This document shows positions 40,344-51,182 of a DNA stretch of 64,000 nucleotides, in pieces (positions within the stretch are counted from its first letter, which is position 1; the number at the start of each line of letters is the position of its first letter). The notes beneath the pieces are model-generated. The model was not told where the DNA came from and ran no database searches. It saw nothing but the letters and a program-made list of their open reading frames with translations. Source of the DNA: Roseomonas sp. (GTDB lineage: Bacteria > Pseudomonadota > Alphaproteobacteria > Acetobacterales > Acetobacteraceae); contig JADCFN010000003.1 of assembly GCA_020249505.1 (NCBI GenBank), forward strand, positions 293,632 to 357,631. The letters run 5' to 3'. The position numbers were made by a program, and so were the translations under genes.

Positions 40344-41858
40344 ATGCCGCAACTTGCGCTATGGGCCGCTTCCAGCCCCGACAAGCCAGCCGCCATTTTT
40401 CCCGATAGCGGCGCAGCGCTCAGCTTTCATGAATTGGATGCGCGCGCCAATCAGGTGGCGCATGGGCTTCTGGCGCTGGGCCTTGCGCCGGGCCAGGCTA
40501 TTGCCTTGCTTTTGGAAAATACCCCTGAGTTCCTGATCCTGACCTATGGCGCAAAACGCGCTGGGCTGATGGTAACGCCGCTATCAATTCACCTGCGCCC
40601 GAATGAGGTTTTGCACGTGCTGCGCGATTCGGGTGCCGTTGTGCTGGTGGCGGATGCCTCCCTTGCGGCGCTGGTCGCGAAGCTTGATCTTGACGGCGTG
40701 GCGCATCTTTTTGCTGTCGCCGGCGCATTGCCCGGTTTTGTGCCACTGGAAGCGCTGATGGCTGGCCAAGCCACCGTCTGGCCCCCGGGCGAAGTGCCTA
40801 TTGGGCGGGAGTTTCTCTATTCCTCCGGCACCACGGGCCTGCCAAAAGGCATCCGCCGCCCGCTGATTGCCTATGCCGATCGCCTGGCGCCGGAATTCGA
40901 TATGAGCTGGCAGCAGCTTTACGGGTTTAATGAAGCCACCATCTATCTTTCGCCCGCGCCGCTCTATCACGCGGCGCCCAATCGCTATGTGCAGCGCACG
41001 ATCAACCTGGGCGGCACAGCGATTATCCTGCGCAAATTCGATGCTACGCGCTGCCTTGCCGTGATGGCAGAATATGGCGTGACGCATAGCCAATGGGTGC
41101 CAACCATGTTTGTGCGACTGCTGGCCCTGCTGCCGGAACAGCGTGAAGCGTATGACCTATCGCGCCATCGCTGCGCCATCCATGCCGCGGCACCCTGCCC
41201 GGTGCCGGTAAAGCAGGCCATGCTGGATTGGTGGGGGCCGATTATTTGGGAATATTACGCGGGCAGCGAAGGTATCGGCACATGCGTTATTGATAGCGCC
41301 ACCTGGCTGCGCAAGCCGGGCAGCGTTGGTCGCCCGGATTATGGCCGCGTGCATATCCTGGATGATGCCGGCGAAGCGCTGCCACCAGGCGCAATTGGGC
41401 GCATCTGGTTCGAAGGCGGCGCGCGCTTTGCCTATCACAATGATCCGCTGAAGACGGCGGAAGCCTATAATGAGCACGGCTGGGCCACGCTGCATGATCT
41501 TGGCTGTTTGGATGAAGAAGGATTTCTGTTCCTGTCTGATCGGCGGGCTGATCTGATTCTCTCAGGCGGCGTTAATGTCTATCCCGCTGAAATCGAAGCC
41601 GTGCTGATGACCCATCCGCGCGTGAGCGAAGCAGCGGTGATTGGTGTGCAGGATGCCGAGTTTGGCGAAAGACCGCGCGCGCTTGTGGTGGCGCGAGATG
41701 GCGCCGGAGATGCCGCCCTGGCGGAGGAATTACTGACGCTTTGCCGCGCCGAATTGGCCGGGCCGAAGCAGCCGCGCGCGGTTGAGTTTGTCGCGGCATT
41801 GCCGCGCAGTGAGGCAGGAAAATTGCTCCGCCGGGTACTGAAGGAACGCTATCTGTAA
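40344..41858 (+). CDS. AMP-binding protein / acyl-CoA synthetase
   Basis: FLYSSGTTGLPKGIRRPL, YYAGSEG, DRRADLILSGGVNVYPAEIEAVL, PRSEAGKLLRRVLKERYL. Confidence 0.94.
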   Translation: MPQLALWAASSPDKPAAIFPDSGAALSFHELDARANQVAHGLLALGLAPGQAIALLLENTPEFLILTYGAKRAGLMVTPLSIHLRPNEVLHVLRDSGAVVLVADASLAALVAKLDLDGVAHLFAVAGALPGFVPLEALMAGQATVWPPGEVPIGREFLYSSGTTGLPKGIRRPLIAYADRLAPEFDMSWQQLYGFNEATIYLSPAPLYHAAPNRYVQRTINLGGTAIILRKFDATRCLAVMAEYGVTHSQWVPTMFVRLLALLPEQREAYDLSRHRCAIHAAAPCPVPVKQAMLDWWGPIIWEYYAGSEGIGTCVIDSATWLRKPGSVGRPDYGRVHILDDAGEALPPGAIGRIWFEGGARFAYHNDPLKTAEAYNEHGWATLHDLGCLDEEGFLFLSDRRADLILSGGVNVYPAEIEAVLMTHPRVSEAAVIGVQDAEFGERPRALVVARDGAGDAALAEELLTLCRAELAGPKQPRAVEFVAALPRSEAGKLLRRVLKERYL

Positions 41859-42061
41859 GCGGCTATCGCTGAGCAGGGCGCCATATCCTTTGCTGGCTGG
41901 ATTGCGCCAGGAAAAGACAAATTCATTTGGATCAGTTGTTTACATGCAGCCCGTCCGAGGCCGACGTCGTTCATGGCTTGGCTGTCGGTTGCTGACGTGC
42001 CAAGGGCGCCAAACATCTCTAAACGATTTCCGAAATTTCACCTTTGGCAGGAGAATGATGA

Positions 42062-43039
42062 ATGCGCCTTACCCGCAGAAGCCTTGTGGCGGCCAGCATG
42101 GCAGCGCCCCTTATCGCCCGGCCCCTTTACGCCCAAGGGGCTTGGCCGCAGCGGCAAATCCGCTGGGTGGTTCCCTTCCCGCCCGCGGGTACGGCCGATA
42201 TCCTGTCCCGCCTATTGGCGGAACGGGTCGCGGCACGGCTTGGTCAGCCGGTGGTGGTGGATAACCGCGCCGGGGCAGGCGGCACGCTGGCAGGTGCTAT
42301 AGTCGCGCAGGCGCGCGGCGATACCCATACCGTGATGGTGTCAAATTTCGCGCCACATGGCGTCTCGCCCAGTCTTTTCGCCAATATCGGCTATGATGCG
42401 GAAAGGGATTTCACCCATATGGCACTATTCGGCGCGCTGCCGATGGTGATTGCGGTCAATCCCAACCTGCCGGCCCAGAATATTCAGGAATTCATCGCAC
42501 TTGCGCGCCAGCGCGGGGCCGCGCTGAACATGGCCTATGGCGGCAATGGCACGGCTTCGCATCTGATCGGCCTGATCTTCCATCGCGCTGCCGGCATTTC
42601 GCCAACCTTCGTGCCTTATCGCGGTGCTGGTCCGGCGCTTGTGGATGTGCTCGCCGGCACGGTTGAATGCATCATCGAAACCCTGCCGGCAGCCCTTGGC
42701 CATATTCGCGCCGGGCGGTTGCGCGCGCTGGCCGTTAGCTCCGCCACGCGGTCAATTGTGCTGCCTGACGTGCCGACCTTCACCGAGATTGGCTTGGCCG
42801 AGGCGACAGGCGTGAATTGGTTCGGATTCTGCGGCCCGGCTGGCCTGCCGGAGCCGATTGTCGCGCGCTGGCTGCAGGAATTGCGCGAAGTGCTGAATAT
42901 GCCTGAAGTGCGTGACCGGCTGGTGGAACTGGGCGTTGAGGGCACCAACCTTGACCCGGCTGCGACTGCGGCTTTTGTCGGCCGCGAAGTCGCGCGCTGG
43001 CGCCAAGTGGTGCGCGACAATAACGTCACTGCAAACTGA
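42062..43039 (+). CDS. tripartite tricarboxylate transporter substrate-binding (Bug) protein
   Basis: IRWVVPFPPAGTADILSRLLAERVAARLGQPVVVDNRAGAGGTLAGAIVA. Confidence 0.94.
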   Translation: MRLTRRSLVAASMAAPLIARPLYAQGAWPQRQIRWVVPFPPAGTADILSRLLAERVAARLGQPVVVDNRAGAGGTLAGAIVAQARGDTHTVMVSNFAPHGVSPSLFANIGYDAERDFTHMALFGALPMVIAVNPNLPAQNIQEFIALARQRGAALNMAYGGNGTASHLIGLIFHRAAGISPTFVPYRGAGPALVDVLAGTVECIIETLPAALGHIRAGRLRALAVSSATRSIVLPDVPTFTEIGLAEATGVNWFGFCGPAGLPEPIVARWLQELREVLNMPEVRDRLVELGVEGTNLDPAATAAFVGREVARWRQVVRDNNVTAN

Positions 43040-43055
43040 AAGAACGGGGAAGCTA

Positions 43056-43083
43056 CCGAGCCAAGAAAGGCAGCTTGGCTCGG
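43056..43083. terminator. hairpin CCGAGCCAAG-N8-CTTGGCTCGG between convergent Bug genes
   Basis: 10-bp perfect stem located 17 bp after the stop at 43039 and 11 bp from the opposing stop at 43094; likely bidirectional terminator. Confidence 0.7.
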
Positions 43084-43093
43084 CGGTTTCGCT

Positions 43094-44053
43094 TCACCCG
43101 CGCAAGCCAAGCCGGTTTACGCGCGCTTCTTCCTCATCAATCGTGCGCTTGATGAAGGCCGCGTAATCGGCAGGGTTCAGATATTCGACCGGCATATCCA
43201 GCCGATCGAGCGTTGCGAGATGCGAGGGATCGTTCAGCGCCGTGCGGAAGCCCTGATGCAGCTTTTCGACAATATCGGGGTCCATCCCGGCCGGTCCGAC
43301 CAACCCATAGGGTGAGGTGATCACCATATCCTGATAGCCAAGATCAAGCAGCGTCGGCACATCGGGCAGCTTGCGGCTGCGCTGCCGTGTCCAGACATTG
43401 AGCGCACGGAGCCGCCCTTCAGTAATCATGGGCAGCGTGCCGGAGCCGGCCGAGCAGGCTTCGATATGACCGCCGAGCAGGCTTGGTATGGCGTCCCCTT
43501 CACCGCGGAAGGGCACATGGACAATATCCAGGTTTTCACGCGTGGCGAGGTCAATATTCGCGAGATGCGGCGTGCCATTGGCGCCTGTATTGCCGATGCG
43601 CACCTCACCGGGACGGCGGCGCGCATCCGCCACCAGATCAGCCCAAGTTCTGTAAGGGCCATCACCACGCACGCACATGATGAACAGATAGCCGGTCAGG
43701 TGCATGATCGCGGTGAAATCAGTGCGCGGATTGAAGGGCATGCGCTGCATGAAGGGCAGGCGCATGGCCGGCAGCGGGAATTGCGCGATGGTATAGCCAT
43801 CCGGCCGCGCGCGGGCGACGCCGGCGGCGGAAAGTGTCGCCCCTGCGCCGGGGCGATTTTCCGTCAGCACCTGCACGCCAAAGGCGCGGGATGCGGCTTC
43901 GGCAAAGCCGCGCATTTGCACATCGGTGGCGCCGCCCGGCGGGAAGGGCACCAGCAGCGTAATGGGGCGCGATGGAAAGCTTTGCGCCGCCGCAAGACCT
44001 GGCGCGATGGCAGGTGCGGCGAGTGCGGTAAGAAGGATTTGCCGGCGTTTCAT
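43094..44053 (-). CDS. tripartite tricarboxylate transporter substrate-binding (Bug) protein
   Basis: Signal-like leader MKRRQILLTALAAPAIAPGLAAAQS; ITLLVPFPPGGATDVQMRGFAEAASRAFGVQVLTENRPGAGATLSAAGVARARPDG. Confidence 0.94.
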   Translation of the reverse strand: MKRRQILLTALAAPAIAPGLAAAQSFPSRPITLLVPFPPGGATDVQMRGFAEAASRAFGVQVLTENRPGAGATLSAAGVARARPDGYTIAQFPLPAMRLPFMQRMPFNPRTDFTAIMHLTGYLFIMCVRGDGPYRTWADLVADARRRPGEVRIGNTGANGTPHLANIDLATRENLDIVHVPFRGEGDAIPSLLGGHIEACSAGSGTLPMITEGRLRALNVWTRQRSRKLPDVPTLLDLGYQDMVITSPYGLVGPAGMDPDIVEKLHQGFRTALNDPSHLATLDRLDMPVEYLNPADYAAFIKRTIDEEEARVNRLGLRG

Positions 44054-44092
44054 GTTTTTGCTCCCTGTTTTTTGTGTTCTTCGACCAAATGA

Positions 44093-45286
44093 TCAGAGTG
44101 TACGGGCGATGATTTCCCGCATGACTTCGGAAGACCCACCATAGATGCGCCCAACCCGCGCATCCGCCCAGGCCCGGCTAATATCATATTCGGCCATATA
44201 GCCATAGCCGCCATGCATTTGCAGGAAATCATCCAGCAGGCGGTTCTGCATTTCGGTACCCAGCAATTTGGCCGCGGCCGCTTCTTCGGCGGTGAGTTCG
44301 CCTTTCATGTGGCGCGCGATGCAGTCATCCAGATAGACCCGGAACATGGCAATCTCAGCCTTGGCCTGGGCAAGCTTGAAGCGATGTACCTGGAAATCAA
44401 AAACCTTTTGCCCGAAGATTTCGCGCTGCTTCGTATAGGCGATGGTCTGTTGCAGCATTGTTTCCATGCTGGTCGCGCAGCGTATGGCGATAATCAGACG
44501 TTCCTGCGGCAGCTGATGCATCAATTGCCGGAAGCCCGCACTTTCCGCACCTAAAAGATGCGTGATCGGCACACGCACATCCTGGAAGAAAAGCTCACTG
44601 GTATCCTGTGCATGCAGGCCGATTTTCTCAAGATTGCGGCCCTTGGTGAAGCCAGGCGTGCCTTCTTCCACGCAAATCAGTGAAAGACCGCGACTGCCAC
44701 CTTGCGGGTCCGTGCGGCAGACCACAATCACCAGCCCGGCATTCTGGCCATTGGAAATGAAGGTCTTGGCGCCATTGATCACCCAATGATCACCATCACG
44801 CGTGGCCGAGGTGCGGATCGCCTTTAAGTCACTACCCATGCCAGGTTCGGTCATGGCGATGGCGCCAATCATCTCGCCCGCTGCCATCTTGGGCAGCCAG
44901 GCGCGCTGATGTTCCGGGCGCGCATAGGCAAGGATATAGGGCACGACGATGTCGGAATGGAGTTGAAAGGCAACGCCCGAGGCATTCACGCGGGCCAATT
45001 CTTCGATCACCACAGCGGCATGGCCGAAATCCCCGCCGCCACCGCCAAATTCTTCGGGCAGCATGGTGCAGAGAAAACCTTGCGCGCCGGCCTTCACCCA
45101 AAGGTCGCGTGGCACCTGCCCCGCACGTTCCCAATCACGGTGGAAGGGCACAATTTCGCGCGCGATGAAGCGACGAAGCTGATCGCGGAACAATTCATGC
45201 TCCGCAGTAAAGATGCGACGCCTTGCGGCCTGGGCTTCACTGCTGATTGTGTCCATGATGCTTACCCCCTTGTGTTCTTCCATCAA
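44093..45286 (-). CDS. acyl-CoA dehydrogenase family protein
   Basis: [86 protein letters not shown]. Start could be 45256 (MDTISSEA). Confidence 0.95.
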   Translation of the reverse strand: MMEEHKGVSIMDTISSEAQAARRRIFTAEHELFRDQLRRFIAREIVPFHRDWERAGQVPRDLWVKAGAQGFLCTMLPEEFGGGGGDFGHAAVVIEELARVNASGVAFQLHSDIVVPYILAYARPEHQRAWLPKMAAGEMIGAIAMTEPGMGSDLKAIRTSATRDGDHWVINGAKTFISNGQNAGLVIVVCRTDPQGGSRGLSLICVEEGTPGFTKGRNLEKIGLHAQDTSELFFQDVRVPITHLLGAESAGFRQLMHQLPQERLIIAIRCATSMETMLQQTIAYTKQREIFGQKVFDFQVHRFKLAQAKAEIAMFRVYLDDCIARHMKGELTAEEAAAAKLLGTEMQNRLLDDFLQMHGGYGYMAEYDISRAWADARVGRIYGGSSEVMREIIARTL

Positions 45287-46401
45287 GTTTTTGGCATTAA
45301 TTGCGTTATGTCGGCCTCCGTAAAGCCGAATTCACGCAATATCGCTTCGCTGTGTTCTCCCCGTAGTGGAGGTGCAGCGCTGTGTTTGGCTTGGCTGCGC
45401 GAAAAGCGTGGCGCCGGTGCGGGTTCCGCCACACCATCCTTAACCAGGAAATTCTGTCGCGCCTGATTATGCGGATGATGCGGCGCTTCATCCATGGAAA
45501 GCACGGGCACAACACATCCATCGCTATCGGCGAAGATCTCTGCCCAGATATCGCGGCTACGTGTGCGAAAGGCTGCCGCGAGTTTTGCCTTATGTGCCGG
45601 CCAATGTGCAGGATTCATGCGATCCTGGAATTCTGCCTCATCCAAGTCCAGGCGCGTGAGCATTTCCGAGAAGAATTGCGGTTCAATCGGCCCCACCGCG
45701 ACAAAGCCGCCACAGGCGCAAGCGTAGGTATCGTAGAAGGATGCACTGCCATCGAGAAGATTGCCGCCGCGTGCGCTATGCCAGCGGCCGCGCGCCTTCA
45801 TGCCGAAAATCGGCGCCATCAGTAGCGCTGCGCCATCCACCATGGCGGCATCCACCATTTGCCCCTGACCGCTTTGCGCGCGTTCCAGCAGCGCGGCAAG
45901 AATGCCGAGCGCGAGCAACATGCCGCCGCCGCCATAATCGCCAATCAGATTAAGCGGCGGGGCGGGTGGCGCGTCGGGCCTTCCCATGGCGTGCAGCGCG
46001 CCCGTCAGGGCGATATAGTTGATGTCATGGCCAGCGCGCAGAGCCAGCGGCCCATCCTGGCCCCAGCCGGTCATGCGGCCATAGATCAATTTAGGGTTGC
46101 GCGCCTGCAGTTCCGTGGGGCCAAGCCCGAGGCGTTCCATCACGCCGGGGCGAAAGCCTTCGATCAGCACATCAAATTCCGTAATCATACGGTGCAAGGC
46201 CGCGATGGACTGCGGGTTTTTCAGATCGAGCGCGAGGGAGCGCCGCCCGCGGCTGACGATATCAAGGCGGTCCGCTTCCGGGCCATTCGGGCGGTCAATG
46301 CGGATGACCTCAGCGCCCAGATCGGCCAGCAGCATGGCACAGAAGGGCCCAGGGCCAATGCCGGCAAATTCCAAAACTTTCACGCCATGCAATGGTCCCA
46401 T
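45283..46401 (-). CDS. CaiB/BaiF family CoA transferase
   Basis: [72 protein letters not shown]. Confidence 0.95.
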   Translation of the reverse strand: MGPLHGVKVLEFAGIGPGPFCAMLLADLGAEVIRIDRPNGPEADRLDIVSRGRRSLALDLKNPQSIAALHRMITEFDVLIEGFRPGVMERLGLGPTELQARNPKLIYGRMTGWGQDGPLALRAGHDINYIALTGALHAMGRPDAPPAPPLNLIGDYGGGGMLLALGILAALLERAQSGQGQMVDAAMVDGAALLMAPIFGMKARGRWHSARGGNLLDGSASFYDTYACACGGFVAVGPIEPQFFSEMLTRLDLDEAEFQDRMNPAHWPAHKAKLAAAFRTRSRDIWAEIFADSDGCVVPVLSMDEAPHHPHNQARQNFLVKDGVAEPAPAPRFSRSQAKHSAAPPLRGEHSEAILREFGFTEADITQLMPKT

Positions 46402-46537
46402 TCAGCCTATCCTCCATTTCTTCTATTTATTGGCCCGTATGGCGCCGGATTTTGCTTTCATCCGAAGCATCGGAGTTTTGCTGTAGCATCACCTGGCTTT
46501 ACGCTGCGTGACAAGGAAAAACATGGCGCGATGCCTG

Positions 46538-46759
46538 TTACCTGACGCGCGCATGGCTGAGTGCGGCAAGGCGCAGCGCACTGGCAAGCGGCAAGTCTTG
46601 CGCGGCACGCGCATTATCCACTTCCGCGACCAGCGCCGCCAGGCTTTCGCCCTTATCTGCGGCTGCCGCTTCAAGTACGGCCCAGAAATCTGCTTCCAGT
46701 GCCACCGAAGTGGCGTGCCCGGCCAGGCGGAAGGAACGCTTGATCAAATGGCTTTTCAC
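46538..46759 (-). CDS. ribbon-helix-helix domain-containing protein
   Basis: Likely GTG start: VKSHLIKRSFRLAGHATSVALEADFWAVLEAAAADKGESLAALVAEVDNAR, typical RHH_4 pattern. Confidence 0.8.
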   Translation of the reverse strand: MKSHLIKRSFRLAGHATSVALEADFWAVLEAAAADKGESLAALVAEVDNARAAQDLPLASALRLAALSHARVR

Positions 46760-46790
46760 GGCATCTGCTGCCAGCGTCCGGGTTGCGTAC

Positions 46791-47192
46791 TCAACCCGAA
46801 TAACTCGCGATCTCAATCAAATTGCCATCGGGATCGCGACAATAAACGGACATGATCGGGCCGAGCGCACCGGCCTTCGCGACCGGGCCAACTTCCACCG
46901 CAACACCACAGGCGCGCAGATATTCCGCGACTTGATCCGATTTCATCGTCACCACGAAACAAAGATCATCGGTCCCCGGCACGCCGCCGGCCGCGCCCGT
47001 GAACCATTCTTCCTGGGTCGCGCTGATTGGGCGCAGATTGATTTTCTGCCCCCCGAAGCGGAGTGAGGTGCGGCGATGCGGGCCGAATTCCTCCCGCTCC
47101 ATCCCCAAGACGCGCTGATACCAGGAAGCGGAAATCTCCACATCGCGGCAGGTAATGACCAGATGATCCAGGCGATCCACGGCGAAACGCAT
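46791..47192 (-). CDS. VOC family protein (glyoxalase-like)
   Basis: RFAVDRLDHLVITCRDVEISASWYQRVLGMERE…PIMSVYCRDPDGNLIEIASY. Confidence 0.94.
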   Translation of the reverse strand: MRFAVDRLDHLVITCRDVEISASWYQRVLGMEREEFGPHRRTSLRFGGQKINLRPISATQEEWFTGAAGGVPGTDDLCFVVTMKSDQVAEYLRACGVAVEVGPVAKAGALGPIMSVYCRDPDGNLIEIASYSG

Positions 47193-47197
47193 GATGC

Positions 47198-47590
47198 TTA
47201 GCCTTTCTTCGGCAAACGCGCCGTCACTTCGATTTCAATGCGCATGATATCGGTTTGCAGCCCGGCATGAATCAGCGTGGAAGCTGGGCGCGCCTTGCCG
47301 AAATGCTTGCGGAAGACTGGCCAGCAGGGTTCCCAATCCTCTCGTCTTGGCACAATGGTCAGCGCGCGGACAACATCATCCAGCGTGCAGCCGGCTTCCG
47401 CCAAGGCGCGGCTGATATTGGCGAAGCATTGTTCCGCCTGCGCCACCACATCAGGCGCGATGGTCATGGTGGCGTAATCATAGCCCGTGGTGCCGGACAC
47501 CCAGACATAATCGCCATCCACCACCGCACGGGAATAGCCAATCTCCGCCTCGAATTTGGAACCGGAGGAAATCAAGCGGCGCTCAGTCAT
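47198..47590 (-). CDS. RidA family protein
   Basis: YSRAVVDGDYVWVSGTTGYDYATM…QAEQCFANISRALAEAGCTLDDVVRALTIV…IEIEVTARLPKKG. Confidence 0.92.
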   Translation of the reverse strand: MTERRLISSGSKFEAEIGYSRAVVDGDYVWVSGTTGYDYATMTIAPDVVAQAEQCFANISRALAEAGCTLDDVVRALTIVPRREDWEPCWPVFRKHFGKARPASTLIHAGLQTDIMRIEIEVTARLPKKG

Positions 47591-47605
47591 GGCGTTATGT
47601 CCTTA

Positions 47606-47863
47606 TCACGCGGTGAGAGGTCCGCCGCATTTTTCCGGGCGGAATTTGCGTTCGGTGGAGGCTGGAAATTTCGCTAATTTATCCGCAGGTCTGATCGGTC
47701 GGCGCAGCAATTCCCCGCCGCAATTCGGGCAAAGCCCGCCCGGCAGTTTGGTGCGCGCGCAATCTACGCACCAGGTGCATTCAAAGGAACAAATCAGCGC
47801 ATCGCGGCTTTCCGGCGGCAGATCGCGCCCGCAGCATTCGCAATTGGGTCTCAATGCCAGCAT
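47606..47863 (-). CDS. DUF1272 domain-containing Cys-rich protein
   Basis: MLALRPNCECCGRDLPPESRDALICSFECTWCVDCARTKLPGGLCPNCGGELLRRP. Confidence 0.88.
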   Translation of the reverse strand: MLALRPNCECCGRDLPPESRDALICSFECTWCVDCARTKLPGGLCPNCGGELLRRPIRPADKLAKFPASTERKFRPEKCGGPLTA

Positions 47864-47876
47864 CGGCTTTGTCCTT

Positions 47877-48125
47877 TCAGGGCGGGGCGACGATGCGCGC
47901 GACAATCCGCCGCACGATGGGCAGCACCACCAGCACGGTCGGGAAGGCAATGATCCAGGAGGAAATCCAGGCCACCGACCAACGCGCCAGAAACTCTGCC
48001 CCTGGCCCCAAAGCCAGCAGCGTCGAGATGCCGGAGATGATGATGGTCATGATCCCGGACAGGATGAAGCCCGTCACCGGCAGCATGAAGCGCGCCGGCA
48101 GGCGGCGGTCGCCCGTCGCGCTCAC
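47877..48125 (-). CDS. DUF2798 domain-containing small membrane protein
   Basis: 82 aa, two TM helices; [26 protein letters not shown]…[23 protein letters not shown]. Confidence 0.82.
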   Translation of the reverse strand: MSATGDRRLPARFMLPVTGFILSGIMTIIISGISTLLALGPGAEFLARWSVAWISSWIIAFPTVLVVLPIVRRIVARIVAPP

Positions 48126-49783
48126 TCCAGCCCCTCATAGAAATCATTGCCCTTGTCATCCATGACGATGAAGGCTGGGAAATCCTCAACCTCAATCCGC
48201 CAGACAGCCTCCATGCCGAGTTCCGGGTATTCCAACACTTCGACCTTCTTGATGCAGTCCTGCGCCAGACGTGCCGCGGGTCCGCCCACGGAGCCCAGAT
48301 AGAAACCGCCATATTTCTTGCAGGCATTCAACACGGCCTTGGAGCGATTACCCTTGGCCAGCATCACCATGGAACCGCCGGCGCGTTGGAAGGCTTCCAC
48401 ATAGGAATCCATCCGCCCGGCCGTGGTAGGACCGAAGGAACCTGTTGCCATGCCGGTCGGTGTTTTTGCTGGCCCCGCGTAATAGACCGGGTGATCCTTC
48501 ATATATTGCGGCAGACCCTGCCCGGCATCCAGCCGCTCCTGCAATTTCGCATGCGCAATGTCACGCGCAACCACCATGGTGCCGGTCAGGCTGACGCGCG
48601 TTTTCACCGGGTATTTGGAAAGCGTCGCGCGAATATCGCTCATAGGGCGGGACAGGTCTATCTTCACCACCTCCCCATTCAGGATATCGGCCGTTGCTTC
48701 CGGCAGATATTTCGCTGGGTCGTGTTCCAGATCCTCGACGAAAACACCCTCAGGCGTGATCTTCGCCTTGATCTGCCGATCAGCCGAACAGGAAACGCCA
48801 ATGCCAATCGGCAGGCTCGCGCCATGCCGCGCCAGGCGGACCACGCGCACATCATGGCAGAAATACTTGCCGCCGAATTGCGCGCCAATGCCAAGATTTT
48901 GCGTGAGCTCATGCACCTCCGCTTCCAATGCGGTATCGCGGAAGGCATGGCCGGAAAGATCGCCCTTGGTCGGCAATGCATCCAGCCATTTCGTGCTGGC
49001 AAGCTTCACGGTTTTCAGTGTCGCTTCCGCGCTGGTGCCACCAATGACAATCGCGAGGTGATAGGGCGGGCAGGCGCTGGTGCCGAGGGTCTTGATCTTT
49101 TCTTCCAGAAACGCCAGCAGCTTTGGCTTATTGAGCACGGCGCGGGTTTGCTGGAACAGGAAGGTCTTGTTCGCGGAACCGCCGCCTTTCAGCACGAACA
49201 TCAGATGCATTTCATCGGCATGATGATCGCCAGGCTGTGCCATGATGGAAAATTCAACCGGCAGATTATTGCCAGTATTCTTTTCCTCATACATCGTGAT
49301 CGGCGCCATTTGCGAATAGCGCAGATTGGTTTCCGTATAGGTGCGATGCACGCCGTAGGACAGCGCCTCTTCCTCATCGCCTTCCACCCAAACGCGCTGG
49401 CCCTTCTTGCCGAAGACAATCGCGGTGCCGGTATCCTGGCACATGGGCAAAACGCCGCCGGCGGCGATATTCGCGTTTTTCAAAAGGTCAAGTGCCACGA
49501 AGCGATCATTCGCACTCGCTTCCGGGTCCTGCAAAATCTTCGCAAGCTGCGCCAGATGTGCCGGGCGCAACAGATGTGACACATCCTTGCAGGCCTGGAA
49601 GGCGAGGGCTTCCAGTGCCGCGGGCTGCACCTTCAGCACGGTCTTGCCATCCACCTGCATGGTGGAGATGCCTTCAATCGGCAGCTTACGCCAGGGCGTG
49701 GTATCGGCGCCGAGCGGGAACATGGGCGAATAGCGGAAATTTTCCGGGCGCGCCGGGGCGGCGGCATCAAGCGGCGGTGTCAT
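48122..49783 (-). CDS. class I fumarate hydratase
   Basis: 553 aa; [55 protein letters not shown]-terminal [10 protein letters not shown]. Confidence 0.95.
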   Translation of the reverse strand: MTPPLDAAAPARPENFRYSPMFPLGADTTPWRKLPIEGISTMQVDGKTVLKVQPAALEALAFQACKDVSHLLRPAHLAQLAKILQDPEASANDRFVALDLLKNANIAAGGVLPMCQDTGTAIVFGKKGQRVWVEGDEEEALSYGVHRTYTETNLRYSQMAPITMYEEKNTGNNLPVEFSIMAQPGDHHADEMHLMFVLKGGGSANKTFLFQQTRAVLNKPKLLAFLEEKIKTLGTSACPPYHLAIVIGGTSAEATLKTVKLASTKWLDALPTKGDLSGHAFRDTALEAEVHELTQNLGIGAQFGGKYFCHDVRVVRLARHGASLPIGIGVSCSADRQIKAKITPEGVFVEDLEHDPAKYLPEATADILNGEVVKIDLSRPMSDIRATLSKYPVKTRVSLTGTMVVARDIAHAKLQERLDAGQGLPQYMKDHPVYYAGPAKTPTGMATGSFGPTTAGRMDSYVEAFQRAGGSMVMLAKGNRSKAVLNACKKYGGFYLGSVGGPAARLAQDCIKKVEVLEYPELGMEAVWRIEVEDFPAFIVMDDKGNDFYEGLE

Positions 49784-49874
49784 TGGCTTTCTCCAACCAT
49801 CAACCTATTCGCAGCGTCAGGGCCGCGTTTTTCTAGGAACCTTTTACCAGCAGCGGCGGAAAACCGCCAAACCT

Positions 49875-51182
49875 TCAATCCCTGGCATCACGCAAGCGAT
49901 TCTGCGCCATGGTCCAGGCAATGCCAAAGGCGCGGAATTCATGGCCCGCAATGCGGCGGAGCTTCTTTTCCACCGGCGCCGCAATATCGGCCAAAGCCGT
50001 GCCATTGCTCGCCTTGGCCAATTCGCGCCCGAGTGCGGTCGCCAAAGCCACACCGCGGCCATTACAGCCGGTCCAGGTCAGAACGCCGGGGGCCAATTCA
50101 TAGACATGCGGCATCTTGTCATCGGTGGCCGCCACATAACCCCACCAGATGTAATCGAATTGCACATCGCCAATTTGTGGAAAAACGCGCTTCACCCGTT
50201 CCGTGATGCGCGCGCGAATGCGCCCTTCCCAGCCGAAGGGCACGATCAAGCCGCCCCCCGTCACCAGCCTTCCATTTGCATCGAAGCGATAGAAATACAG
50301 ATCGCCCTGCGTGTCCGAAAGCGCATGCCCCTGCGGCAGGATGGATTTCCGCACATTATCGGACAGTACCGATGTGCCCATCTGGTATGACCGCACCGGC
50401 ACAATGCTATGCTTCAGCCCCGGCCAGAAATCCCCGGTATAGGCATGGGTTGCGATGATCACGCGTTCCGCATGCAACACACCCCGCGGCGTTTCCACCG
50501 CCCAGCCGCCCGGCACCTGGCGGATCGCCCGCACAGGGCTGCCAGTAAGCACCACCGCCCCCGCGCGCATCGCCGCCGCTGCCAGGCCGCGCGCATAACC
50601 CAGCGGATTGATCCGCCCGCCGGTCTTATTCTCCCACCCGCCATGCCAGTAATCCGTCCCGGCGAGGGAGGCCATTTCCGCGCGATCCACCATGCGCACC
50701 GGCGCACCGCGGCGGCCCCATTGTTCCACGCGCGATGCCGCCAGTTTCATGCGTGAAGGCCGATGCGCCGGCTGGATCCAGCCATTTTGCACTGCCTCGG
50801 CCTGGATGTCGTGCTTGCGGATCAGGTCAAATACCAATGATGCGCTGTCGCGGATGAGGCCAACCAATTCCTCGCCCTTGTCGCGGCCGCCGTGTTCGCG
50901 CGCGACACTCGCCACAATGGCGTCGGGATCGAGGCGCGACATATTGGGAATCACCTGGCCGTTATTGCGCCCGGAAGCGCCCCAGCCGATTTCTGCACCT
51001 TCCAGCACCGTCACCGGCACGCCGGCTTCGGCCAAATGCAGCGCTGCCGATAGCCCGGTGAAGCCAGCGCCCACCACCGCAACGCCCGTACGCGCCTCGC
51101 CCAGCAGCGGTTCCGTCGCGGGTGGCGCAGGCGCCGTGGCGGCCCAAAGGCTGGGGGGCATCGGGGTGGTAATGGCATTCAT
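49875..51182 (-). CDS. FAD-dependent oxidoreductase (DAO family)
   Basis: GVAVVGAGFTGLSAALHLAEAGVPVTVLEGAEIGWGASGRNNGQVIP. Confidence 0.94.
   Translation of the reverse strand: MNAITTPMPPSLWAATAPAPPATEPLLGEARTGVAVVGAGFTGLSAALHLAEAGVPVTVLEGAEIGWGASGRNNGQVIPNMSRLDPDAIVASVAREHGGRDKGEELVGLIRDSASLVFDLIRKHDIQAEAVQNGWIQPAHRPSRMKLAASRVEQWGRRGAPVRMVDRAEMASLAGTDYWHGGWENKTGGRINPLGYARGLAAAAMRAGAVVLTGSPVRAIRQVPGGWAVETPRGVLHAERVIIATHAYTGDFWPGLKHSIVPVRSYQMGTSVLSDNVRKSILPQGHALSDTQGDLYFYRFDANGRLVTGGGLIVPFGWEGRIRARITERVKRVFPQIGDVQFDYIWWGYVAATDDKMPHVYELAPGVLTWTGCNGRGVALATALGRELAKASNGTALADIAAPVEKKLRRIAGHEFRAFGIAWTMAQNRLRDARD

Noticed and set aside
48386-49579. 397-aa plus-strand ORF antisense to fumarase
   Set aside because: No recognisable motif; mirrors a clear class I fumarate hydratase.
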